A stretch of DNA of 64,000 nucleotides from Streptomyces sp. 7-21 (GCF_016741785.1 NZ_JAERRL010000012.1:101102-165101), one strand, 5' to 3'; shown: positions 33,524 to 42,101, numbered from the stretch's first letter. Numbers and translations: made by a program. The notes: generated by a model from the sequence alone, not told the origin.

Positions 33524-34852
33524 ATGGCGGGCGAATCAGCTGGGACAGCCGGGACGTCCAAGGCCCGGACGAGCCAGAGGACGATCCAGAAGACCGGGAA
33601 GACGAGGCCGCGTGCCGGACGGCGGCGCGGCCTGGGCCCCGAGTTCGGCAAGCTGTGGGCCGCGACCACCGTGTCGAACGTCGGCGACGGCATCGCCGCC
33701 GCGGCGGCCCCGCTGCTGGTCGCCTCCCTCACCGACGACCCGCTCCTGGTGGGGCTCGCCGTCTTCGCCCAGCAGCTGCCCTGGCTGCTCTTCTCGCTCC
33801 TGAGCGGGGCCCTGGTCGACCGCCTCGACCGGCGGCGCCTCGTCGTCGCCGTCAACCTCGCCCGTGCCGCCGTCATCGCCAGCCTCGCCCTCGCCATCTG
33901 GCGGGACGTGGCCGTGCTCCCCGCGGTGTACGCCGCGGGCTTCCTCATCGGCACCTGCGAGACGCTCGGCGACACGGCCGCGGCCACGCTCGTCCCCGCG
34001 GTCGTCGCCCCGGCGGACCTGCCGCGGGCCAACGCGCGGATGACCAGCGTCTTCCACGTGGTCAACCGGCTCGCGGCGCCCCCGGTGGGCGCGGCGCTCT
34101 TCGTCGCAGCGGCGGCGCTGCCGTTCGGAGTGAACGCGGTGGCGTTCGTGGCGGCGGCCGGGTTCGTCGCCCTGATGCGGCCGCGTGCCGCCGCGCCGCG
34201 CCCGGCACGGCCGCAGCGGCGGCCGGCCCTGCGGTCGGACATCGCCGAGGGCGTGCGCTGGCTGTGGTGCCATCCCGCGATCCGGATGGTCGCCGTGAGC
34301 CTGTGCCTGATGAACGTCACGCTCATGGCCGCGATGTCCGTCCTCGTGCTGTACACGCGCGAACGGCTGGGCCTCGGCGAGCTGGGCTACGGCCTGTTCC
34401 TCGCCGCCAGCGCCCTCGGCGGCCTCGCCGGGGCCCTGTGCTCGCCCCGCTTGCAGGGCCGCTTCCGCCCGTCGGTGCTGCTGCGCACCGGCCTGGTCAT
34501 CGAGACCCTCACGCACGTCGGGCTGGCCCTGCCGACCACAGTCTGGATCGCCGCGCCGGTGTTCGTGGTCTTCGGCGTGCACACCGGGGTGTGGGACAAC
34601 GTGTCGCGGACGCTGCGGCAGCGGGCGGTCCCCGAGCCGCTGCGCGGGCGGGTGGAGAGCGTCTTCCTGATGTTCGGCATGGGCGGCTCCGCGCTGGGCG
34701 CCCTCATCGGCGGGCCGGTCGCCCGGGCGCTGGGCATCACCGGCCCGTTCTGGGGCTCTGCCGTGGTCATGGCGGTGCTGACCGCCGTTGCGTGGCGGGC
34801 GTTCGGCCGCCACGCCACCGCGGAGGCGGCGGGCGCCAGCGAGAGCCGGTGA
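33524..34852 (+). CDS. MFS transporter (enterobactin-exporter/MFS_3-like)
   Basis: 442 aa with 12 predicted membrane segments. Typical stretches: FGKLWAATTVSNVGDGIAAA, LFSLLSGALVDRLDRRRLVV (the loop 2-3 motif), FLIGTCETLGDTAAATLVPA, RTLRQRAVPEPLRGRVESVF and MFGMGGSALGALIGGPVARA. Proton-driven drug or metabolite exporter. The stop lies 3 bp from the YcaO stop on the other strand. It may export the product of that locus or answer to the MarR gene upstream. Confidence 0.92.
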   Translation: MAGESAGTAGTSKARTSQRTIQKTGKTRPRAGRRRGLGPEFGKLWAATTVSNVGDGIAAAAAPLLVASLTDDPLLVGLAVFAQQLPWLLFSLLSGALVDRLDRRRLVVAVNLARAAVIASLALAIWRDVAVLPAVYAAGFLIGTCETLGDTAAATLVPAVVAPADLPRANARMTSVFHVVNRLAAPPVGAALFVAAAALPFGVNAVAFVAAAGFVALMRPRAAAPRPARPQRRPALRSDIAEGVRWLWCHPAIRMVAVSLCLMNVTLMAAMSVLVLYTRERLGLGELGYGLFLAASALGGLAGALCSPRLQGRFRPSVLLRTGLVIETLTHVGLALPTTVWIAAPVFVVFGVHTGVWDNVSRTLRQRAVPEPLRGRVESVFLMFGMGGSALGALIGGPVARALGITGPFWGSAVVMAVLTAVAWRAFGRHATAEAAGASESR

Positions 34853-34855
34853 CGG

Positions 34856-36196
34856 TCACGTCGGGGCGCGGCTGGGGAGGAGCGACGCGGCGGCGCGGCA
34901 GCGCGGCCCGGGCAGGACGAGCAGGCCCGCCGTGATGAGCAGGAACCGCTCCAGGCCGGGCACGAAGGCGTGCACGGCCGTGATCCCGCTCGGCAGCCGC
35001 GCCGTGACGCGGTAGTACGGCGGCAGCCCGGCGGCCGTCAGCCGCCGGATGAGGATCCCCGCCTGCTCCGGCACCGGCAGCGGCGGCGGTTCCCGCTCCA
35101 CGGGGAACGGCACGGCCTGCGCGCGCGTCAGGCAGGCCGTCAGGTCGAACCGTGAGCAGGCGTACAGCGCCGGGTAGCGCGCCAGCGGGCCGCGCGGCGG
35201 TGGCGGCGGCGGGCCGCCGGGCGGCGACAGCACGCTGATCCTGCCCTGCACCAGCTCGACCAGCGCCCGCCACGCCGCGTGATGCGGCGACAGCGAGGCG
35301 CCGGAACCGACGGCGGCCTCCTCCTCGGGCGGGGCCCCGGGCCCCGGCTCGTGCTCCGGCGGGGGCGCGGGCGCGTAGGCGAGGTAGACCGGCACGCCCA
35401 CGTCCGTCGTCGCGTCGAGCAGGTGGACCGTGCCGCCGGTCAGGTCCTCGGCCGCCGCGAGCGCCCCGGCCAGATCGGCGGGCAGCGAGGCCGGGTCCAC
35501 GACGCGCGGCCGGAACGCCGCGGCCCGCGGGCCCAGGAACGCGCGGGCCAGCAGCAGCGACAGGGCGTCGTGCTCGACCGCCTCGTTCAGCCCGTGCACC
35601 AGCGCCTCCTCGCACGTGAGGCCGACGGCCGAGCCGCTGGCGCAGCCGTACCGGGCCAGCTCGCGGTAGTCCCCGCCGTCGCGTGCGGCCGAGCGGCAGT
35701 CGGGCCGGTCGAGGTACCAGCTCGTCGTCAGCGCCACGGGCACCGGCAGCGGCGGGTGATCACCCGCGCCGGGGAGCGCGGCATAGGTGTGGCAGGCGAC
35801 GCGCGGATGCGCGCCGAGCAGGGGCGCGCACGCCTCGCGCGCCAGCGGGCCGCTGACCAGCTCCGCGCCGGAGCGGAAGACGACCTGCCCGGGGTCGAAG
35901 AACACGGGACCGGTCAGGTAGTGCTCCATGGCCTCGAACAGCGCGCCGGTGCGGGCCTCCTGGCCGCGCCCCTTGCCGCAGCCGGTCCCCTGCGGCACCA
36001 CGCGGCCGTCCCCGTCGCGCAGTTCGCACCGCCAGACGGTGAGGGGGCCGGGGGAGCCGAGCCGCCGCAGCAGCGGTGTCAGGCCCAGGTTGCGCAGGGC
36101 GACGCGTCCCAGCCGCTCGGCGTGCCGCGGCGGCGCCGTCCGCTCCGGCCAGGCGGCGGCCGGGGCGGGGCGGGCGGGGCCGGGGGAGTCCGTCAT
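34856..36196 (-). CDS. YcaO-domain protein (peptide backbone-modifying cyclodehydratase family)
   Basis: 446 aa; ATG 36196 after CCGAGG. ATP-binding motifs of YcaO are recognisable: GCGKGRGQEARTGALFEAME at 72-91, SGSAVGLTCEEALVHGLNE at 187-205 followed by AVEHDALSLLLAR, and the closing VTARLPSGITAVHAFVPGLE. YcaO enzymes phosphorylate peptide amides to make azolines, thioamides or amidines in RiPPs; some act on ribosomal proteins. The C-terminus lacks the PxPxP ending of classical azoline-forming enzymes and has an inserted Pro/Glu-rich loop (about 280-300). No C/ocin-ThiF (E1-like) partner is nearby. The gene upstream encodes a 47-aa peptide. Confidence 0.88.
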   Translation of the reverse strand: MTDSPGPARPAPAAAWPERTAPPRHAERLGRVALRNLGLTPLLRRLGSPGPLTVWRCELRDGDGRVVPQGTGCGKGRGQEARTGALFEAMEHYLTGPVFFDPGQVVFRSGAELVSGPLAREACAPLLGAHPRVACHTYAALPGAGDHPPLPVPVALTTSWYLDRPDCRSAARDGGDYRELARYGCASGSAVGLTCEEALVHGLNEAVEHDALSLLLARAFLGPRAAAFRPRVVDPASLPADLAGALAAAEDLTGGTVHLLDATTDVGVPVYLAYAPAPPPEHEPGPGAPPEEEAAVGSGASLSPHHAAWRALVELVQGRISVLSPPGGPPPPPPRGPLARYPALYACSRFDLTACLTRAQAVPFPVEREPPPLPVPEQAGILIRRLTAAGLPPYYRVTARLPSGITAVHAFVPGLERFLLITAGLLVLPGPRCRAAASLLPSRAPT

Positions 36197-36226
36197 CGCG
36201 CAACCTCGGTTCCTGGTGTCGGCGGC

Positions 36227-36257
36227 GGCCGGGCGCGGGGGCGTGCCGCGCCCGGCC
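36227..36257 (-). terminator. Strong hairpin between the 47-aa peptide gene and the YcaO gene
   Basis: GGCCGGGCGCGG (36227-36238) and CCGCGCCCGGCC (36246-36257) form a perfect 12-bp stem with a 7-nt loop. It lies 12 bp after the peptide stop and 31 bp before the YcaO start. A partial terminator or RNA-stabilising hairpin in this place is common in RiPP operons, giving much more precursor than enzyme. Confidence 0.75.
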
Positions 36258-36268
36258 CGGTGGCGCGC

Positions 36269-36412
36269 TCAGCGCGCGGCACTCTCCCGTCGGTCATCGC
36301 TCTCGCCGATGCCCGACTCGTCCAGAAGCTGACGCTCCTGCTCCGTCAGCCGCTGGTCTGACTTGTCGAGCGTCTGCGAGTGATCCCAGCGCCCCCAGGC
36401 GGACACGACCAT
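36269..36412 (-). CDS. 47-aa peptide, candidate YcaO substrate (RiPP precursor)
   Basis: ATG 36412 stands behind GGGAGGGGAGGTG, one of the strongest ribosome sites in the window. The peptide begins MVVSAWGRWDHSQTLDKSDQ, is then highly charged (RLTEQERQLLDESGIGESDD) and ends RRESAAR. It has no Cys, no signal peptide and no known domain. The hydrophobic/aromatic first ten residues followed by a hydrophilic tail recall bottromycin-type precursors, where the core is N-terminal and a follower peptide is C-terminal. The TGA stop sits in the loop of a small perfect hairpin (36263-36277). It is 72 bp upstream of the YcaO gene on the same strand. That it is the substrate is inferred. Confidence 0.65.
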   Translation of the reverse strand: MVVSAWGRWDHSQTLDKSDQRLTEQERQLLDESGIGESDDRRESAAR

Positions 36413-36712
36413 GCGCGTTCACCTCCCCTCCCTGCACCGTGTGTATCCGGCCACTGGAAACGCTCGCCGACCGCGGCAGCGGGCAAACGGCCTGTCAGCC
36501 GGGATACGCGCAAACCACCCGGAGGCGTGAGGGCGGGGCGAACGCCCGGCGCGAGACCGGCGCGTCCCCAGGCGTCGCACTGTTGCACCTCCCGCTCTCG
36601 CTCGTTCGGGTGAGGCGTGCGGGCGGAAGATGTCGGCCATGATCCGTTTTGCAGGGGATTCCTACGACTGCTGGGGTGAGGGGGTGTCAGACCTCCGGGC
36701 TAAGTTGGAGTC
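36413..36712. other. 300-bp divergent intergenic region
   Basis: Lies between the 47-aa peptide gene (reverse) and the small gene at 36713 (forward). It must hold the promoter of the peptide/YcaO unit; a GGATAC-type -10 is seen on the reverse strand near 36443-36448. I find no clear operator. A short alternative frame from 36641 overlaps the start of the next gene and is not supported. Confidence 0.45.
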
Positions 36713-36946
36713 ATGGCTGAGTTCCCGGCGGAGCCGCCCGTGCGAGGGCATCTCGTTCGCGTCCGCTACGACGGCGGCCCGCGCGACGGCCGCACCGTAG
36801 ACCTTGTCATCACCGGCAAGGCGCTGCTGCCGCTGATGCTGACCGCCCGGGAGGCCGACCAGAGCCGCGGCGTGTACGAGCTGCGCTCCTCCGAGGGGAA
36901 GGGCACGCGGTACACCTGGGTGGACGACCTCCCGGTGCGGCCGTGA
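36713..36946 (+). CDS. Small conserved-type hypothetical protein, 77 aa
   Basis: ATG 36713 with GGAG close by (short spacing). Sequence VRVRYDGGPRDGRTVDLVIT ... GVYELRSSEGKGTRYTW has the feel of a widespread small actinobacterial family that pairs a YDGGPRDG start with a GVYEL/YxW end. Soluble, no catalytic motif. Convergent with the GDPD-like gene. Function unknown. Confidence 0.7.
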   Translation: MAEFPAEPPVRGHLVRVRYDGGPRDGRTVDLVITGKALLPLMLTAREADQSRGVYELRSSEGKGTRYTWVDDLPVRP

Positions 36947-36961
36947 CCAGCCGCGCCGCCG

Positions 36962-37837
36962 TCAGCGCCCGGCGCTCCGCAGAAAGGCCGCGAGCCCGGC
37001 CAGATCGTCGGTGTTGAGGTGGTCGGCGCCCGCGGCGAGCAGCTCGCGCCACACGGCGTCCCGCTCCCGCCCCGGCGCGTCGGGCGTCGCCCAGAAGCGG
37101 ACGCGCTGCCCGCGGGCGTGCGCCGTCGCCACCAGGCGCCGCAGCTGATCACGCTCGGCCGCGGGCATCGGCCCGCTGCCCAGCCAGGTGAAGCTCTCCG
37201 TCCAGTTGCCGCTGATCAGCGGCATGAACGAGGCAGGGGCCGTCTGCCCGGCCAGGTCGTCCAGGCGGCCGTCGTAGAAGGCGTACCGCACCCGCTCGGC
37301 CTCCATCGGGGCCCGCGCCGCCCGGTCGCCGGAGATCACGGCGGTGACCGGGCCCGTGCGCACCCGGTCGCCCGCGGCCGAGCTGAACAGGCTCCGGTAC
37401 TGCCGCAGCACGCGGGAGAGCGCCAGGTAGGTCGCCTCGCCGGTGTTCTTGATGTCGATGAGGAGCTGGAGCGACAGGCGGTGGCCGCGGTAGACCTGGC
37501 CGCCGTTGGCGCGGACGCGGGCGAGCAGCGGATCGAGGTAGAGCGCCTGGAGGGTGCGGCCCGGGCGTATGTCCCAGGAGTCGTGGGCGACCATCAGCTC
37601 GCCGTCCACCAGCCAGACATCGGCCTCGACGCTGGTGAAGCCGTAGGAGAGCGCGTCCAGCAGGGGGCGCTCGTGCTCGTAGTCATTGTGGGCGTGCGCG
37701 CGGGGCAGCGGGGCCGGGCTGCCGTCGTGGCCGCCGCGCCCGAAGGCGACGGCCGGTGCCGCGAGAGCGGTGAGAGCGGTCGTGGAAGCGAGGGAAACGA
37801 AGGCGCGGGCGGCGTCCCGGCGGCTGAGCGTGGCCAC
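36962..37837 (-). CDS. Secreted glycerophosphodiester phosphodiesterase/PI-PLC-like protein
   Basis: GTG 37837 after CAGGAGGAACC; 291 aa. A Tat-like signal (LSRRDAARAFVSLASTTALT) is followed by the TIM-barrel PLC-like active site: H48-A-H50-N-D, VEADVWLVDGEL with the metal-binding Glu and Asp, and His85 in MVAHD. Later SLQLLIDIKNTGEATYLAL and RVRFWATPDAP fit the GDPD/AIM6-like subgroup. Probably acts on phosphodiesters outside the membrane. It is divergent from the gene at 37912. Confidence 0.88.
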   Translation of the reverse strand: MATLSRRDAARAFVSLASTTALTALAAPAVAFGRGGHDGSPAPLPRAHAHNDYEHERPLLDALSYGFTSVEADVWLVDGELMVAHDSWDIRPGRTLQALYLDPLLARVRANGGQVYRGHRLSLQLLIDIKNTGEATYLALSRVLRQYRSLFSSAAGDRVRTGPVTAVISGDRAARAPMEAERVRYAFYDGRLDDLAGQTAPASFMPLISGNWTESFTWLGSGPMPAAERDQLRRLVATAHARGQRVRFWATPDAPGRERDAVWRELLAAGADHLNTDDLAGLAAFLRSAGR

Positions 37838-37911
37838 GGTTCCTCCTGGGGATGCTGCAAGGGGGCCGCAGTGAAGTATCCCGGGCGGAACCCCGGAGGA
37901 GGAGTCAACTG

Positions 37912-38577
37912 GTGAGCATCCGGCAAGAGTTCTCCGGCCGGCCATCGGAGGTTCGCCAGCCCGCGCGCCTGTGGTACGCGGCCTACGGGTCGAACATGCA
38001 CCCCGAGCGGCTCGCCCGGTACCTGCGCGGCGGCACCCCGCCCGGCGGCAGGCGCGCGCACCCGGGCTGCCGCGACCCGCGGCCGCCCGAGCGTGCCGTG
38101 CCGGTGATGCTGCGCGGCCTGGTGTACTTCGCCACCGAGTCGGACGTGTGGGGCGGCGGGCGCGCCTTCTACGACCCGGACGCCCCGGACGAGGAGGCCC
38201 CGGCGCACGCCTACCTGGTGTCGCGGGGCCAGTTCTCCGACATCGCGGCGCAGGAGATGGGGCGGCTGCCCGGCGACGACCTGGACCTGTCGGGCGTGCT
38301 GCGGTCCGGGCGCGCCCGCTTCGGGCCCGGCCGGTACGAGACGCTGGTCCGCGCCGGGACGCTCGACGGGCTGCCGGTGCTGACGTTCACCGCGCCGCGC
38401 CCGTTCCGCTCCCGCGCGCTCCCGCCGAACGCGCCGTCCGCCGCCTACCTGCGGCACCTGGGCGCCGGGCTGATGGCCTCCCACGGCTGGGACGCCGCGC
38501 GCGCCGCCGCCTACCTGGCGTCCCGGCCGGGCGCCCGCGAGGTGTGGACGCCGGAGGCGATCGCCGAGCTCCTCTGA
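37912..38577 (+). CDS. Gamma-glutamylcyclotransferase-fold (AIG2/GGCT-like) protein
   Basis: GTG 37912 follows GGAGGAGGAG; 221 aa. The start LWYAAYGSNMHPERLARYL is the GGCT/AIG2 signature (YGSNM), and GLVYFATESDVWGGGRAFYD follows. Proteins of this group in Streptomyces are sometimes labelled histone deacetylase by database transfer, which the sequence does not support. Enzymatic role not established. A short hairpin separates it from the convergent protease gene. Confidence 0.8.
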   Translation: MSIRQEFSGRPSEVRQPARLWYAAYGSNMHPERLARYLRGGTPPGGRRAHPGCRDPRPPERAVPVMLRGLVYFATESDVWGGGRAFYDPDAPDEEAPAHAYLVSRGQFSDIAAQEMGRLPGDDLDLSGVLRSGRARFGPGRYETLVRAGTLDGLPVLTFTAPRPFRSRALPPNAPSAAYLRHLGAGLMASHGWDAARAAAYLASRPGAREVWTPEAIAELL

Positions 38578-38578
38578 C

Positions 38579-38596
38579 CGGCCGCCCGGACGGCCG
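38579..38596. terminator. Hairpin between convergent genes
   Basis: CGGCCG-CCCGGA-CGGCCG gives a 6-bp stem exactly filling the gap between the stop codons at 38577 and 38597. Confidence 0.5.
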
Positions 38597-39742
38597 CTAC
38601 AGCACGGCGCGGAGCTGGTCGGCGGTCAGCACGTAGCCGGTGTCGGAGTCGGTGACGGAGCGGGCGAAGACCATGCCGTAGACCCGGCCGTCCGTGGTCA
38701 GCAGCGGGCCGCCGGAGTTGCCCGGCCGGACCAGCGAGCGCACCGCGTAGATGTCGCGGGTGACGACCGTGTTGCCGTAGATGTCCTGTCCGCTGGCCTC
38801 CGTCCGGCTGGCGACGGTCGCCGCCCGCACGTCCAGGCTGCCGCCCTCCGGATAGCCCGCGACCACGGCCGGGTCGCCCCGCACCGCGTCCTCGTCGTCG
38901 GGCGTGAGGCTCAGCGCGGGCGCCTCCAGGCCCGGCACGGCAAGCACTGCCACGTCGATCGCCGGGTCGAACAGCACGACCTCCGCCTCGTAGTGGCGTC
39001 CGACGCCGCCCAGCTGGACGGTGATGCCGGACGCCTCCTCCACGACGTGCGCGTTGGTCATCACCCGCTCGGCGGCGAAGACGAAGCCGCTGCCCTCCTG
39101 CCCGGAGAAGCCGGAGGTGGCGCGCACCTTCACCGTGCTGTTCTGGGCCGCCGCGACCGCCGCCTGGGTCACGCTGTCGCCCGAGGGCTCGGGCACGTCG
39201 GCGGTCGGATCGTTCTCGAAGGGGTTCACGACCTGCGGGAAGCCCGCGTCGGTCAGGGCCTCGGTGGCGCGGCTGAACCACGTCGGCGCGTGGTCCGGCA
39301 TCCGTTCGTGCACGCTGCGCAGCACGCGCGAGTCCTGGATCGCCTCGTTCAGCCCCGGGGAGGGCGTCGGCACCAGCGAGCTGGCCGCGATCCACGACAC
39401 CAGCAGCACGGCCACGGCGTTGAGCGCCGCGCCGCCGACGCCGTCCAGCCAGCGCGCCGGGGCCCACGTGATCGCCTCCCGCAGCCGCTCCGCCAGCGGC
39501 CACGCCAGCGCCTGCCCCAGCGCGGCGGGCAGCAGCACGACGAGCAGCGCCACGACCGTCGCGCCCATGGTGTCCGGCTGGAACGGCTCCACCGCGTACG
39601 GCAGCAGCCACACGCCCACGACGGCGCCGCCGACGAACCCGGCCAGCGAGACCAGACCGGCGACGAGACCGCGCTGGTACCCCGTGACGGCGAAGGAGAC
39701 CACCGCCAGCACCAGAGCGAGATCGAGCAGATTCCAGCCCAC
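38597..39742 (-). CDS. MarP-family membrane serine protease (CvpA + trypsin-like)
   Basis: GTG 39742; 381 aa. Four N-terminal membrane segments of the CvpA type (LLDLALVLAVVSFAVTGYQR ... LNAVAVLLVSWIAASSLVP) precede an extracytoplasmic chymotrypsin fold. Catalytic triad: His in VMTNAHVVEEA, Asp in FDPAIDVAVLAV, Ser in RPGNSGGPLLT. In mycobacteria MarP confers acid and oxidative stress tolerance by cleaving a peptidoglycan hydrolase; a similar envelope role is likely here. Confidence 0.93.
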   Translation of the reverse strand: MGWNLLDLALVLAVVSFAVTGYQRGLVAGLVSLAGFVGGAVVGVWLLPYAVEPFQPDTMGATVVALLVVLLPAALGQALAWPLAERLREAITWAPARWLDGVGGAALNAVAVLLVSWIAASSLVPTPSPGLNEAIQDSRVLRSVHERMPDHAPTWFSRATEALTDAGFPQVVNPFENDPTADVPEPSGDSVTQAAVAAAQNSTVKVRATSGFSGQEGSGFVFAAERVMTNAHVVEEASGITVQLGGVGRHYEAEVVLFDPAIDVAVLAVPGLEAPALSLTPDDEDAVRGDPAVVAGYPEGGSLDVRAATVASRTEASGQDIYGNTVVTRDIYAVRSLVRPGNSGGPLLTTDGRVYGMVFARSVTDSDTGYVLTADQLRAVL

Positions 39743-40200
39743 CGCCGCAGGCCCCCTTCGTCCTGTTCGCCGTTTATCGAACGCCTGGCGTGCCCGCGTG
39801 AGTTCCGTGCGGCGGCGTGCCCCGCTGGGGCCTGCGGCGCCGGTGCCGGGGAGCGTGCCCGTCAGCGTCAGTCCCCGATCATCCCCGCCCTGGGTGAGGA
39901 GCGCCATCGGCCCGCGCGCGCCGCCGTCCGGCGCGCCCGGCCGCCCGGTGACGCGGCGTGCCGCCCTGTGTGCCGTGCGGGTGCCGCCGGTTTGCTGTCG
40001 CGGCATTCGCCGATGGCGCTGATACTGAACCGGAAGGCCGATGCGCGAGGCCCGTTTCGCGCCCGGCGACACCGGGCAAGGGGCCCCGCCGCACCGGGGC
40101 ACAACGGCACAACCGCGAGGGCCGCCCACCGGCAGGGGCCCTCCGGCGGAAGTACGGAGCGCAGCCATCCGGCTGCCTCGACTCCCTGGGAGTGCTGCCT
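39743..40200. other. 458-bp divergent intergenic region before the sigma-factor gene
   Basis: It separates the divergent protease and sigma-factor genes. I see no coding frame with a good start and no clear SigB-type promoter. Promoters of both neighbours must be here. Confidence 0.5.
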
Positions 40201-41070
40201 ATGACTGCTGCCACGACCGGCACCACAGCGAAGAGACGGCGGGGGCGGCATCCGCACGATGACGCGCCCGACACCCGCAGGCAGTTCGAGCGGATCGCCC
40301 GGCTGCCCGACTGCCCGGAGCGGCAGCGGCTGTGCCAGGAGGTGATCCACGCCTGGATGCCGATGGCGGGCCGCCTGGCCAGGACGTTCCGCGACCGCGG
40401 CGAGGCGCTGGAGGACCTGGAGCAGGTCGCCGCGCTCGGGCTGGTCAAGGCCGTGCACCGGTACGACCCGTCGCGCGGCTGCGCGTTCGAGAGCTTCGCC
40501 GTGCCCACGATCGTCGGCGAGGTCAAGCGCCACTTCCGCGACCACCTGTGGGGGGTGCACGTGCCGCGCCGCACCCAGGAGCTGCGCAACCGGGTGCGGG
40601 CCGCCCGCCACCAGCTGGACTGCCGCCTGGACGACCGGGGGCCGAGCGTGGCGGAGCTGGCGGAGTACAGCGGGCTGTCGCAGGAGGAGGTCCACACCGG
40701 CCTGGAGGCGCTGGAGAGTTACAGTCTGCTGTCGCTCGACGCCGAGCTGCCGGGGCCGGGCGAGGGCTACTCGCTCCTCGACACGCTCGGCCTGCCCGAC
40801 CCCGGGTACGACCAGGTGGTCTACCGCGAGGCCGTCAAGCCGCGGCTGCGGGAGCTTCCCGAACGCGAACAGCGAATCCTGTATCTGCGGTTCTTCGAGG
40901 AGATGACGCAGAGCAAGATCGCCGAGCAGCTGGGCATCTCGCAGATGCACGTCTCGCGGCTGCTGCACCGCATCTGCTCCCGCCTCCAGGAGGAGATCGA
41001 GAACGGGGAGACCCCGCCCGGCGGCCCGGACGAGCCGGACGGCCCGGACGACCGGGGTGACCCGGCCTAA
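40201..41070 (+). CDS. SigB/SigF/SigG-family RNA polymerase sigma factor
   Basis: 289 aa; ATG 40201. Region 2: RTFRDRGEALEDLEQVAALG, LVKAVHRYDPSRGCAFESFA, VPTIVGEVKRHFRDHLWGVH; region 3: VPRRTQELRNRVRAARHQLD; region 4: LPEREQRILYLRFFEEMTQS and KIAEQLGISQMHVSRLLHRI. This group directs stress and development genes and is controlled by RsbW-type anti-sigma factors and SpoIIE phosphatases. No anti-sigma gene is adjacent, but the window contains a SpoIIE phosphatase (6887) and an RsbW-like ATPase (21013). Confidence 0.95.
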   Translation: MTAATTGTTAKRRRGRHPHDDAPDTRRQFERIARLPDCPERQRLCQEVIHAWMPMAGRLARTFRDRGEALEDLEQVAALGLVKAVHRYDPSRGCAFESFAVPTIVGEVKRHFRDHLWGVHVPRRTQELRNRVRAARHQLDCRLDDRGPSVAELAEYSGLSQEEVHTGLEALESYSLLSLDAELPGPGEGYSLLDTLGLPDPGYDQVVYREAVKPRLRELPEREQRILYLRFFEEMTQSKIAEQLGISQMHVSRLLHRICSRLQEEIENGETPPGGPDEPDGPDDRGDPA

Positions 41071-41092
41071 CCGGGGGGCACCGCAGCCCGGC

Positions 41093-42040
41093 TCAGTCCT
41101 GCGGCGCGAGGGCGCGCAGGCTGCGCTCGCCGTCCGGGTCCCCGCCCGTGACCGGCACCAGCGCCACCTCGTCCAGGCCCGCCGCCTCGTACTCGGCCAG
41201 CCGCGCCCGCACCGCTGCCACGTCGCCGACGAGGCCGACGACGCCCGCCGCCTCGCGCGGCAGCGCCGCCACCAGTTCCTCCCGCGAGGCGCCCGCGGCC
41301 GCCCGTGCCACGGCCTCGCCGAAGCCCGCCTCCTCGAAGACCTCCGCGTACCCCCGCACCGTCAGGTACCCGGCGACGCTGCCCAGCAGGTGCCGGTAGG
41401 AGTCGGCCACGGGATCGACCGCCACCGGCAGCCACGCCGCCAGCCGGGGCCGGGAGCCGCGTCCCTCCGCCGCCACCGCCTCGTCCAGCTTGCGGCGCAG
41501 CCGCGCGGCCTGCGCGGGCGACACCAGGTCGAGCACCATGCGGTCCGCATACGCCGCCGCCGCGGCGATGGCGCGGTCGCCGAACGCCGCCACGGTCAGC
41601 GTGCCGCCGCCCGGCGGCAGCCGCCGCGTGAAGCCGCCGCCCCACCCGGCGCCGTCGAGGTACTCCCGGACCTGCCGGGCCCGCTCCCGCAGCGTGGCGG
41701 CGGGTTTCGTCCGGGCCAGGCCGTGCACCTCCTCGACGACCCGCACGCTGGACGCGCCCAGCGCCACGCCCGCTGGCCGTCCCGTCAGTGCGGCCACGCC
41801 GGCGGCGCCCCGCGCCAGGGACGCGGCGTCCCGCACGTGCACGGACACCGGCCCGGCGGTCAGCGTCACCCGCCGGGTGCGCTGTCCCACGGCCGCGGCG
41901 AGCGCGAACGCGTCCCACGTCGGGCCTTCGCCGAGCCACACCTCGCCGTACCCCAGCCGGTCGGCCAGCTCAGCCACCCGCACCGCCTCCAGCGGCGGCC
42001 TGTCGTCTTCCCTCGCCGCAGCGACCACACTGATCTCCAT
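41093..42040 (-). CDS. LLM-class flavin-dependent oxidoreductase
   Basis: 315 aa. The luciferase-like barrel is seen in RVAELADRLGYGEVWLGEGP, LAAAVGQRTRRVTLTAGPVS and ASLARGAAGVAALTGRPAGV, with the C-terminal YEAAGLDEVALVPVTGG. Uses FMN or F420. N-terminal MEISVVAAA is the usual first strand. Single gene, divergent from the SDR at 42102 with a 61-bp gap that must hold both promoters. Substrate unknown. Confidence 0.9.
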   Translation of the reverse strand: MEISVVAAAREDDRPPLEAVRVAELADRLGYGEVWLGEGPTWDAFALAAAVGQRTRRVTLTAGPVSVHVRDAASLARGAAGVAALTGRPAGVALGASSVRVVEEVHGLARTKPAATLRERARQVREYLDGAGWGGGFTRRLPPGGGTLTVAAFGDRAIAAAAAYADRMVLDLVSPAQAARLRRKLDEAVAAEGRGSRPRLAAWLPVAVDPVADSYRHLLGSVAGYLTVRGYAEVFEEAGFGEAVARAAAGASREELVAALPREAAGVVGLVGDVAAVRARLAEYEAAGLDEVALVPVTGGDPDGERSLRALAPQD

Positions 42041-42101
42041 GGCTCCACCGTAGGCGGGTTATTCGGTTGTCCGCCGGCGGGGGCGGGGCGAAGATCGACG
42101 C

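Noticed and set aside
36641..36800. Short frame starting MIRFAGDSYDCWGEG just before the 77-aa gene
   Set aside because: It overlaps that gene in another frame, has no ribosome site and turns into Ser/Arg-rich sequence. Considered as a second peptide substrate but not supported.
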